DNA of 64,000 bases from Eudromia elegans (lineage: Eukaryota > Chordata > Aves > Tinamiformes > Tinamidae): assembly GCA_003342815.1 (NCBI GenBank), contig PTEX01000140.1, forward strand, positions 2,042,048 to 2,106,047, written 5' to 3'. Made by a program: the position numbers and the translations under genes. This document shows, one piece after another, positions 28,301 to 39,560 of this stretch. The number at the start of each line of letters is the position of its first letter. Position 1 is the stretch's first letter. The notes under the pieces are model-generated. The model was not told where the DNA came from. It saw only the letters and a list, made by a program, of their open reading frames with translations, and ran no database searches.

Positions 28301-31270
28301 ACCTTGTGCCTTTGCTGCGGTAACAAATATGTGTCTATGCAAGAGGACTTTACTAACAATCAAAAGATTTGACTTCTTAGAACTTACTTCAAGGAAGGCA
28401 GCGTTCAGTATGCATTTTCTGTTAAAGGTTCAAATGTGAATATCTATCTACCCATTGATGTACGTGCTGAGAAGTAGACACACCTTTTGCTAGCATTGCT
28501 TCTCGATGAGAAACTGGTAAAGGTTTAGCCCATGTATGAGTGTGTGAATGTTATAGGGAGAGTCAAGCGAACGAGTTGGAGAATTGTTCCCATACGACGT
28601 GTTCTTGTTATGTTAAGAGGTGTCCCTCTGGCAGCAGAGTTCTTGTTTTGGGCCCAGGAGAAGGAAAAAAGGCAATTTTGGTGGGTTTTGGTTTGCATCC
28701 TTAGATTTGCAAAGAAATGCCTCAGACAAAGTAACTTAAAATCAGCTCTCCAGTGTCAGTCCAGCCATGGCCACCACCCCTTTCCGTTTTCTATGAAGAC
28801 GTCTGAATTCAGATGTCCTTTGGGTAATGATGGTGCAGGCTAACGAGTCCACTGCGGTGTTTAATTTTTCAGAATTACAACTTGTATTTCCTCAGCTCCG
28901 TATCTGTTGAGATCATTGCCAGTTTCATTTTTGACAGCTTGGAACTATATCTGAACACCTGTTCTGCAAGCCCCAGGGAAAATGTCAAAAATGAGGAACA
29001 TCATCGAAATAAATATAGGTGGCAACAGTCGTGAGAAAAGCATAAACAGAATTCATTAAGCTTTTATTTTCTAGCATGCTACAATGGATAAATTGCTGGA
29101 AGAAAAAGCAAATCTCTGCAAACACCACAGACGCTTCATTAATCTGATACAACTCACACTTCCAGAATGATGCTTAACCTGCTGGCATCTGTGGATGACT
29201 ACAGTCCCCATTCCCTGAAATAAATTTTCATTTATAAAGGGTGTAACACTTGCCGTGTATTTCTTTTTCTTATTTTTTCTAAATTTAAGCTTGCAGCTGA
29301 TGGTGATTCACCAAAAGATTTCATATTGCCTTTTAAAGGAAAGTATGGTTTGTAATTTGTTTGTTATTTGTAAACTGAGGTCTTGATGCTCTAGCAGCCA
29401 CTGTGATTAACAATGACCCTTGCATTGGATGCCTGTTGCAAGAGGAGTTGGTACAAAGTATCCAGCCAGCACTGGCAATACCTCCCAATGATGCTGTGAA
29501 ATCGGTTGGTCCTTTTCTCATTCAACATGGACAGCTAAGGTCCAACATGATCCCATTCCAGCCATATTGTGATTTGCTTGCTGCAGAGGAAACAGATTTA
29601 TGGATTTGTGTGTCAAAACATGTTTCCAGCTTTTGGACTAGGCAGATTTACTGTATTTTAACCTTCTCACGGATCAAAGTAGAGCTGAAGCAAATCGGTG
29701 GAAATGGTAGACGTTATGATCTTTTTTACAAAACAAGAACTCCTATAATTCAGTTTCTGTGCTTGCCTATCTTTTGGAGTGAGTCAGAGAGGATAACAGG
29801 AGCCGGTGCTGTGGGACACACGATATACAGACTTTTCATAGGCTTCTGCTCTCTACCAAAATGAATTACTATTAGGTAGAGCTGAGAAGTTACAGTAGGC
29901 AGTGAGTCATAGATCAAGTGATATTTGTGAGTGATATATACATATGTATATATAAATATAAATATATTAATGAACACTGCAATTTGTGCCAAGAATATAT
30001 GAACAGAAAAAACTGCAAACCTTTCAAGCATCACATCTTGCTGTGCTGAAAGAATATTTGCTGCATATATTGCATCAATATAAAATATCAATAACAAACT
30101 TGGAGAAGTTGCATATGACTAGAAAGTGCTTTAATATTTTATAATGCATGTACAATTTCTATAGAACATTCTAAATGAGCTATGTTGCAATTTTACTCTA
30201 ATGTTATACATATTGAATTTTGTCTCATATAAGATTTCTGACATGTTTTAAGAAATAGATTTCAGATCTTCAGCAACACTTCAGAGGTTAAATTTTGCAC
30301 CAACTTTGCAAAAGAACTCCACCAGACTTTTGCAAAGCAAATGCATAAATCTTGTTAACACTCCAATATGGATGACTGCTACAGAAAGTTAATAAAATCA
30401 ATTGCTTAAGGCACTACAATTTTGAGAACTCTTACATTTAAAAAAAAAAAAATATTTTAACATGTTGATTTACATATTACAAACTTTTCTGCAAAATGAA
30501 TCTTCCAAAATGGATTTTGATAAGTGAGATAAATAAAAACTAAGAGAAGAGTTGAACAGTTTAACACAGACAACGCAGATTTTCGGTTGCACAGGCCCTG
30601 GAACAGACTCCTTAGGAGCCTCTAAGCTCTTCTCTAAGAAAGAGATCTTTTTTTCCAAAGTTGCACTTTCAGTTTTAGCTGGACAGCGTATAGATAAAAC
30701 ACTTTAACTTTTCATCATCTTCACAGGCTTTGATAGGATTGAATTAGCAGTCTGCTAATAGTTATGCTGTTATGCGAGGTCTTAAGATTGGATTCATACT
30801 AGTTGGGAAGTTTACTTTGCATCTTCTGTTTCCTGGACTGCATATAACATAGTAGAAATGTGGAACTGGAAAATGATGTAACCAAGACTCTTCCAAAGCA
30901 GGTGCTGAATGAGGTAGCAGAAAACCTTTCAGTAAGGACAGGATCTTATCTAGGCTTGAACTTCCTTGCTTTAATTTCTCAAGTCTGATTTACAAATCTC
31001 AACATCTCTGTTGTTCACATTCACCTAATGATGCATCGGCACAGAAAACCACAAAAGGTTTGTAGCATGGACCTCTCAGTAGCAATATAATGTTCTGGGT
31101 CATCAGACCCGCAAATGTCAAAAAAACCCCCCACATCTGGCTGAAGTTGAGACAGACCTTCTAGTCTGGCTACTCCTGGCTGACCGTGCATCATTCCTCG
31201 GCAAATCCATTCTCGGGTCATTCTTCACTCCTCATCACTCTGGGGAATACTGCAGGTTGACTGTGTTTTT

Positions 31271-31309
<39 letters not shown>

Positions 31310-31720
31310 TAAACAAAGATGGAGATAAAGTTGGTGAATGAGGAACATTCTTCCACGTACTGGTGATTCAGTGTACGTGACTTCATTCCTGCATTTGGGT
31401 ATTGGCCAGATTTCTCCTTCTTCAACAGCCCCGCAGCTGCTGCCCAAGTAGTCCTCCTAACTCCTCTTTTTAAGAAGATCTGAACTTACCAAGAACAAAA
31501 CAAACCAAGAAACACTAACATTAAGTGAAATTATGTATTATCTCAAATGAAAGACGTATTTACCACGCTGTCAAAGAGAAGCCAGTTGTTAGGATTAACT
31601 TTCTACAGCCTCTGTACTTTTTATAGTACTGTTCCGGATGCATGCAATGATATGTTTGCTGTTATCTTGTTCTCTCTTGTAAGTCTGCCAATCTTGTCAG
31701 CTCTTGTTTCAGGTTCTTGA
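25381..31720. other. Gene-free flank downstream of MOSPD2
   Basis: AT-rich sequence in which I recognise no exon. It contains a small CpG-bearing stretch at about 25830-25945 and another at 27820-27990. A 153-codon frame at 29403-29864 (first in-frame ATG at 29547) has no recognisable domain. A 35-base poly-T run lies at 31274-31308. Confidence 0.65.
31274..31308 (+). repeat. Poly-T tract, 35 nt
   Basis: An uninterrupted T run. Read on the minus strand it is a poly-A tail-like stretch, but the sequence 5' of it on that strand is not recognised as a processed gene copy, and such copies are rare in birds. Confidence 0.9.
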
Positions 31721-32060
31721 ATGCTCAAGCGTAGCGTGAGCATTTCCAAAGGTTACCAACAACGTTTGCACTCTTCCAGCACAGCAGGGCCGTCTGCTCC
31801 CCGGGATTGGGGAGCCAGGAGTTGAGGGTGACCCAGGTTCAGGATGTGCCCTCGCTGACGGTGCGCTGTCCTGCAGGGTCTGTACTTGGCGGCCTGGTCG
31901 GAGGTGGTAGCAGGGTCCATCCACAGCTCTCAGCACTGCAAACAATGAGCTGGGTCCCTCCATGGACCCTCCGAGGAGCTGGGGGAGACAGGAGACAGGG
32001 ATGGGGACAATGGACAGGGACAGAGCTCTGGTGAGGGCCTAGACATGGGACAACTGAGCG
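31721..32060. other. GC-rich intergenic patch
   Basis: About 340 bases of much higher GC than the flanks, with a purine-rich GGGAGACAGGAGACAGGGAT-like stretch at 31980-32027. Overlapping frames on both strands (75-84 codons) look compositional. The nature is unknown: possibly an unrecognised old repeat or a non-coding RNA exon. Confidence 0.4.
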
Positions 32061-32813
32061 TGTGCTGGATGTGGCCAGACTTGACATAAATTTTTTTTAT
32101 CACTAGTTATTTCTCAGATTGCAGTAGTGGCCACTTGCCTCCCACATACCCTTTCCAAGGCCTAGGTCATGGAGGCAGCTTAGGCAGGGCCTTCATGAAA
32201 CTGAGCACAGATTCCTGGCTAGTACCAGAGGCAATAGGGCACCATATGGAATTTTTCTCCAAACCAATGTGGCATTGGCCACCTTGTGTTTTGTGTAATT
32301 ATAATAAATCAGATAGTCCTGCTTCTAACTGAACAAGCATTTCTTCAACTGACGGTTATTCTTCTGTGCTTCAATCAAATTGAAGACCGACTATATTTAA
32401 TTCCATGCTTGGAAACAGAGGTGTGAAAGCTAGATTTATTCTGTGATGTGAAAAAAAAAAAATCATTTAGTACTAACGACTTATGGATGCGTGCCATAAA
32501 AGAATTAAAAGGATCTTCTATATTTCCTTCTACTGGCAATAATAATAAAAAATTCCAAACAGATGTTTTCCACACCCTAAGGAGGAAAGGAGGCCAGAAC
32601 ATATTAACATATTTAAATTAACATATTCATGTCTGCAATGAGCCACTTTATAATCTATAATTAAGAGCTATAAATTCCTTACTTTCAAGAGTTTGAAACT
32701 TGCCAGGTTTTACAGCTTCGAAACGAACCCCGCTTCCCAAGGAGAAAAGTCCAATATTACTAACATCTAAACTAGGGAACGGGAGTTATCCGGGTCATCT
32801 CTAACACATGACT

Positions 32814-32915
32814 TGAGTCATCCTTCCGCAGGCGCTGCGGCTGGGAGCCCCATGGAGCGCTCGGGGCTCCCCTCTGCTGCAGCACCGCCAGGCTGAGTCA
32901 TCCGCGCGCGGTGGT
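32814..32915. promoter_or_regulatory. CpG-rich patch flanked by two AP-1/NF-E2-like sites
   Basis: TGAGTCATCC occurs at 32814-32823 and again at 32894-32903, exactly 80 bases apart. Between and after them lie GCGCTGCGG, GAGCGCTCGGGG and CGCGCGCGG. TGAGTCA is the AP-1 consensus core. This resembles a small enhancer or promoter, or the U3 part of an old LTR; no transcript evidence is available. Confidence 0.35.
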
Positions 32916-33039
32916 TCTTGTTGGATGCCTAGTTGAAGAGACAGGTTAAGGTATTTGTGATGAATCATGATCGAGGGATTTGGTGGCTTATTTTCACTTC
33001 ATTTTGTAAACTTGGTTCTGTTTCAAGAAAAAAACAAGG

Positions 33040-33300
33040 ACAGGTTGGTTGGCTGTGTAGTGAAAGGGAGACCAGACTGGCTGTTTGTCTTAATTGCTGT
33101 GTGCAGGGGCAGGGGGTGACCCTGGAGAGAAAGCACACGTGCCATGGGGGTGGCTTTTTTGGATCGCAAGGTCAGAAGCAGGAGCCAGGGACCGGAGACT
33201 CCCGAGCAGCATAAGGGATGAACTGTTCTGTTCTGATCATGTTATAATAAAGCACTGGTGACAGAAAGTTCTTTGGTGGTCTTGGTGTGGTGACTTTACA
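33040..33300 (+). other. Possible old LTR fragment or terminal exon of a non-coding RNA
   Basis: A moderately GC-rich 260 bases ending in an AATAAA (33246-33251) followed by CACTGGTG and a GT-rich stretch. The arrangement resembles either the R/U5 part of an avian LTR or a polyadenylated exon. No paired LTR, no internal retroviral sequence and no target-site duplication could be identified, so the call is weak. Confidence 0.2.
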
Positions 33301-34557
33301 GGAAAGACACAAGCAGATCTACATCAAAGCCTTTGAGTTATTTGGTATTCAGTCAGGACTTTCCAGATGAGCTAAGCACAGCACGAGAGAGCGCGACTGC
33401 CTGTCATTTTTGCATCTCCAGACACTGCTTCACATTCCATTGTACCTGAATGTTTGAAATCTGCATTTGAAAGGCACCTGGTGGAAGATTTGCTTGTTTT
33501 GCCACTGCTTGTGAGCAGATGCACAGGGGTGTATTCCACGTGTTTGACGGCCTCCTGCAAGACTGAAGCAGATGCACAAATGGGGAACACAGGTGACAGA
33601 AGACTTCTAAAAAAGGTAGCCAGGTTGGAAATTGGGCCACGCTATGAAAACGATGTCTTGACTAGTAAAGTCACCCATAATTCATCTCAATGTAATGCTA
33701 TGCAGGTAAACACGTGAATGCCCTTGCAGGCAAATCTGGTGGCAATTGAAGCAAAATACGCACAAGAGGTTTCAGGCATGTTCATAAGCACAAGTCAGTC
33801 TGTCTGGAAGAGCCAGCAGGCTGCCCTGTTTAACTCCTCTGAAACACAGCCTGGCTTAACCGGCTTGACTGCGGCTCACGGGTTTTCTTACAACTGAATT
33901 TCAACCTGGAAGTTCAAGGTTGCTTCAAACACAGCTCTGCCATGGAAATAAAAATAGTTTTGACACATTTGTAGTACTGGACAGTTTTTAAGTTGAGAAA
34001 TTAATTGGTATTCAGAAGACGTATGAAGAGAAATAGAGGAATAGTCATAAATGATAAAATTGTTAGTATTTCCCTGAAACTGGCAAGGAAACTGCAAGGT
34101 ACAAAACCTATTTGCAGAGAACTACAGCTTTGGTTGCAAAATATTGCATCAGGAAAAAAGAAGTCTTACAAAACCTGAAAATACTGGAAATTGAATTCAA
34201 ATAGGAATCTCTTGCCCAAGCTTATTTAAAAATAAAATAATGATAACTAGCAGATCTGCCTGTGACTACACCGAAGTTGTTCAAGTACAGTCACTGATGT
34301 GAATGGCAGTTGCCAATTATAAAGTAAAATAAAATACCAAAACAACAAAAAATCTTGCATAGTGAAAAAGGTATGTGCTTGAAACTGATACTCTTCTTTA
34401 CATACTTTGTGCCAAAAGGCATTCTTAACCATTTTCTTTAAATCTTATTCTGTACTAAAATATTACAATGTCAAAACTGTTTTTCTTTTTTAGTTAAAAT
34501 TTGTTACGAGTAAAAGTTCTAAATGGTTGTATTCTTCCATTAGGAAACATATAAAAG

Positions 34558-34577
34558 TTTGCCTTTATAAAGGCAAA
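34558..34577. repeat. Perfect 20-bp palindrome
   Basis: TTTGCCTTTATAAAGGCAAA reads identically on both strands with no spacer. No longer inverted repeat surrounds it. Confidence 0.9.
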
Positions 34578-37500
34578 ATCACTGTGTAAATCATTACTTT
34601 GTTAGGATTTAGACCAGAAGGCACAAGCTTGGATAAAAGTGGTTTTCCAGGAATTTTGGAGAGGCATAAAACAATTAAAAATAATATTGTTCATTGAATA
34701 TAAAGCACTTAAACAGTCTAAAAACACAGACAAAACCAAAAAGCACTTGTATCACAGGACTTTCAGAGAAGGAATACTTGGTGCTCCTAAGAGAAGTTCA
34801 GTGATGGCCAGTCTGGCGCCTCACACCTTGCAGGTTGCCAAGGAAGCAGGGGCAAAAGCACTGGATGCTTTTGCATCTTCTAAAGGAAGAATATGGTATA
34901 GAATAAAAATCCTAAACAGAAACCAACCAGGGTTTTTCCTATGATCTTTTTTTCTGACAGATCTGCTTCAAACTTGTGCAAATTTTATTGTAAGTGCTAG
35001 TTATGGTGATCTTCAAACACTGCAGATGATCAAACCACCTCAGGTTAAAAAAAAACAGAGTTATCATTACAAGGAAGTGATTTAATCTGCCTTTGGTAAA
35101 GTGCTGTTTTTTGAAAGAAGAGGAGGGGTCCAGATGTCTGCTTCGTGATAGCTGACCCTACAGCTACGCTGAACAGCAGCAATTTTCACATATACATGCT
35201 GAAATGAATGTGAATTGCGCTATTAGATCTGGTTTGCAACTTAATTCTATAGTAAAAGCTGCAGAAAGACTTCATTATTAATAAATAAAATAAAAAAAAG
35301 ACAGGACTGAGCTCTGTCAGTTGTATATCCAGCAGCATTATATGTACCCAATGCATAATATAGACATTTTATTACTGCAGAAGAGAGAAGACTTTGGAAG
35401 TGGTGAAATTTTCAAGTAATGAAGCACAACCTCTCAGTTTTACTGTTCCTGACTTCTCTTTCCCACAAGCTGGAAAATGGTAGGGACTGTACTTACAGGC
35501 ACAGTAGTGATATGATGATGTCTGGTAGTCTGTCAGCACAAATTAGATATTTCTTGGCCAAAATTAAGTATTATGCCTAATTAACAACACTTGTGATGCT
35601 ACCAACAGTGCAAAACTGATTTTTCCTCAGTGCAAAGATTCCTGATCTGACTGAAGAGCTTTTTGGTCTCTTACTGCCCTGTTCTGTGACCACTGGCTCT
35701 GGCGTGTCTAAAGAACTGGGAAGACCTTACGAAGGTAGACAGACCTTATGAAGACAGCTAGGAAAATTACTCAACTTGACTGATCAGAATTAAGCAGATG
35801 GGGTTTGCACAGAAGGGACACCCAGCACAAGCATCAAGAATGACTGAGTTGCTTCACTGGAAACATTTTAAACCCAAGATTGACTATTGTTTTAACATCC
35901 ATCAGGAAACACTTTGTGCCAAACAAGTTGGTTTCATAGTTGTTTTAACTGCTGCTCTCTGCTGTGTCAACAAAGTAGGTGTGAATGCATTACACTTCAG
36001 AGTGATTTGTAATATAAACAGTAAAAATGACAAGCTGGAAAAGAAAGTCTTTCCTTGTAATGTTTGTTGGCTGTCAAAGGGAAAATCCTTCAGAAAATAT
36101 AGAAACTAAGAAAACCAATGCTAAGGTTTCTGATAGAGGAGCAAACTCGTTGAAGGCTGCAAGCTGCTTAAAAAAGGAGAAGATAAGTTATCTGGCTTTC
36201 CTTATTGACATATATTTTTAATTTGCGAGCTCAGCATGAGTCTAGAGAGGAAACACTGCCTTTTGCAGTGCTGTGCAAAATATTTTCTTCTCTCATGGAA
36301 AAAGGTAGACTTCTGCATGCAATTTAAACCACATTTTTCTTTTCCAACTGGTAATGAAGGGAAACAAACTGAAAGAAATGAAGCTGCTTCACCTCTCAGA
36401 TTCACATAGGTCCAAGTGTGAAGACTTCAAGGCCAAAAAGAAAAGTTTTTATTCACTGTCTCAGACTATGTGTTAACAGATATTCAGTTTTGGACTGGAA
36501 GGAACGTTAGTCTGGATTAGTGTGGCGGTCTTCGGGATCTTAAAATGGGGACAGTGAGAAGAGGCATTTTTCTCTCAGTACTTTCTAGAAAGTTGTTCCC
36601 CTACAAAGGCACTGGACTCAGATCAGTGAAAACTGGATTAAAGACAATATTCCATCCCAGTGATTTCCACATCCTGCACCATCTTCAGCAGTTTCCCTGT
36701 ACTTATATCTACTTAAGTGCCTTTTTACCTTTTTTGCCAGACTCAAGACCTGTCATAGTCTTTCTGCAGCCAAAGAAAGGTCTGGAAATGGCAGTTTTTC
36801 TGTATATACTTTTGCCATGACAGCATGGTGCATTTCTGCTATTAGAGTAATATAAGAAAAAAAGCAATAAAATCTCTTTTCAAGAGATACAAAATTGTGA
36901 CTTTCTGACACTGACCTTCTGTTCGAGAGATGCCAAAGTATTTTTTTCATTTTTTCTCATTCACATTCCTTCACATGCAAAACAGTCTTCACACAACTAA
37001 AACACTTTGGAGACTTGCTCTTAAATGAGTCTCACTATCTGCACCAGGGCCTGTGAGAAGGGAAGGAAGGGAATGGCCCACTTCCAGCATTTTAGAGGCA
37101 GCAGGATTGTAGCACGGCCGAAGGGAGAAGTGGCAAAGGGGCACTTGACCCATGCTTGACAGGCATACTTGTTTGTAGTGGAAGCACAGTGTTGTGTCAT
37201 CTCGTATTTTGAGAAGCAGAAAGGCCCCTTAGAGCATCAGAGAAAGAAATGGAGTGTTTTAAGTGAAAGTGAAAACACTTTCTCTTCAGAAGATGAGATG
37301 GCAAAGAGGCGGGCAGAGGGAATCGCATCTTGAAAAGGAGTAGTAGAAGAGGAGACCAAGGATCCAGCAACAGGGATCCAGGCCGATACTGGTGGTTCCT
37401 CAGCTGACAGGAAAATGAAGGAGGTAACTGGAGGAGGTATCACACAAGCCTACATGTGCCGTCTCTTTACCAATATGATGTTCAAGATCACCTGGTGCTG

Positions 37501-38480
37501 TACGCATTGTTACACCTTTTAATCAAGGATGCAAATGTGGTATGCATCTTCAGGGCTGTCCTTTTCCTACACAGAGTCATTGCAGAAAGAAGGAGATTAC
37601 TGTTTCTTTCACTGCATCAGCATTAATTTAGATGCTACATACCAAGAAATACTTTCAATATATTATAGGACTGCATGTAAACTATGTGCTGGGCTCATCG
37701 TGCAATAATTTTCAGAGCTAATTTGGTGGTACTGCTCAGGATTCCTCCAGTGAAATAGCTGTTTCTTTGTGTCTGAATACAACCAGAACAAGGCTGTTCT
37801 GTGTATGCAGACTCCATTTTTCTCTAAACATGGCAATCATGTAACTGTAGTCTCTTTATTATTCCTCCCATGAGTGATAGTCTGACAAGTAGAAGCAAGA
37901 AAGATATTTAATAGTAAATGTGATGGTAACAATGTAATTTGGATCATATATGCAATAAAAAAGAGGTTGAGCATAAGGAAGATTGAGGTCAGGGAAGGAT
38001 TGAAGACCTACCAAGTAAATTATGGAAAAATGATTATCTTGTTACTTGGAGCCTGGCCATCAAGACTGTTAATCTGGATTGACTCCTCTGTTAAGGAAAG
38101 CATACTGAGTTGTTATTATGTCTTTTTTTTTGTTTTACTTTAAAATGGAAAATGCCTTACTACTGGAATGGTCTGGAGTCTTACTTTTTATTGATGTCCA
38201 ACTTCTTAAAATTACCATTGCAACATTCCCGTAGGCTATTTTCCCTTGCTTCGGTAAGCTCACAACAGACAAAGAAGCCATCCGTAATGCCCTTTTTAAC
38301 CATAACAACTATCCCCACTCTGATGTGGTAATCACAATCCAGAGATCTCCTGCACAGCCTTAGTGGGGTGGTACCTCACTGCTGGTAACAGAATGTGTCC
38401 ACTTGTTATACCAAGGATTAATTTACTTTATAAATACTAAGTCAAGCCTGTACAGCTGCTGGATATTTTGTTATTTTGCT

Positions 38481-38535
38481 TTTACTTTTTTTTTTCTTTT
38501 TCTTTTTTTTTNTTTTTTTTTTTTTTTTTTTTTTT
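38481..38535 (+). repeat. Poly-T/pyrimidine tract with one ambiguous base
   Basis: About 50 T with a few C and a single N at 38512. The N suggests that the assembly or base caller could not settle the length of the run. Confidence 0.9.
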
Positions 38536-38855
38536 CCCTCCAGATCAAGGTATTTTCTTCATTTTCTAGTGAGGAACAGAAAGGAAGGGGAATGGATAAA
38601 CTGTAGAACTAGTATAAAGCAACAGTCTATCCATCTTTCTCACTGTTCCTTTCACATCCATCTCTCCAGCAATGGGCCTCTATTAAATGTTTCAAAGACA
38701 GTGGGTATAACCTTGCACTGCAGTTATTTAATAATCCATGGGAGATGGCTTTTACCTTGAAGAATAATGCCTTTGCCTCTTCCAGAAGTATTATATATCA
38801 TGATTTGGTGGCACTGTTAAAAGCGTAAAAAGTCCAACCATTTTTTTGATGAGGC

Positions 38856-39560
38856 TTGCTCTGGTTGCCAAACCAAATGCAGGTAATAAGAGAACACCAA
38901 ATGGTGAAGTTACAAGGCAGCCTTGAGGAAGGCCTTTCATTTTCAGGACAGACTTTATGTGGTGGCCTCATACACATCTGGGATTGCCTTTCTTTCATCC
39001 GCACGTGTGTTAGTCCCCACAGCAGGAGGCTGCAGCAGGCAAGCAGGAAAACGCCTTGTGGAGAAGCAGTCCAACGCATTTGCTGTGCTGCCTTCACATA
39101 CGCTTGTGGGAAGTGGTGCCACAGACTGACAGAGCTGGGCTGCAGGGCCTGCAGTGTCTGCCACCGGATACGCTACTGAGCAACCCCATGGCATGCAGAC
39201 GTGCTGGAGAAGCTGCGTGCCGCCCTTCCTCTTTGTGAAGCCGGGTTGCTGTGACCTTCTTGTATCGTCACGACCGCAGCGTATCCGTGAGCGAGAGGAC
39301 CAGGGGCTACAGGCAAAGCACAGAGGTCGCCGTGTGAGCCAGGGAGCAGCAAGACATGCGGGCTGATAGTCCCGGACCCATACCATCAGGTACATTGGGA
39401 CTGTGCTCGGTTCAGACTTGATGTAATGTCCACTGACTGCCTGTGGCCTTGCAGCAGCTTTCCACCCCTCACAAAACCCGGCAGTGACATGAAGACGTCT
39501 GCTCTGGTCAAGCAGTCCAGCCAGACTTGAGTGCTTCAGCAGCCACATTGATAGAGAAAT
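38856..39560. other. GC/CpG-rich intergenic block
   Basis: About 700 bases with GC and CpG clearly above the surroundings, densest at about 38995-39400 (for example CGTCACGACCGCAGCGTATC near 39267). The longest frame is 197 codons on the minus strand (38955-39548), but its composition (many Arg, Ser, Pro, Ala, Cys) and overlapping frames on the other strand point to a GC effect. No domain is recognised. It could be a small CpG island, a non-coding RNA exon or a decayed repeat. Confidence 0.4.

Larger units (their letters stand above)
32061..38850. other. Intergenic stretch
   Basis: Mostly AT-rich, with no recognised coding exon. Features within it: a CpG-rich patch with paired TGAGTCATCC words at 32814-32903, an AATAAA at 33246 after a moderately GC-rich 250 bases, a 20-bp palindrome at 34558-34577, and a poly-T tract with one N at 38481-38535. 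Confidence 0.6.

Noticed and set aside
31235-31447. Minus-strand frame with a poly-lysine run beside the 35-nt poly-T, considered as a processed gene copy
   Set aside because: The lysines are simply the translated homopolymer, and the flanking sequence matches no known mRNA.
38955-39548. 197-codon minus-strand frame
   Set aside because: GC-rich composition with overlapping frames on the other strand, no recognisable domain, and low-likelihood residue makeup. It was kept only as a CpG-rich block.
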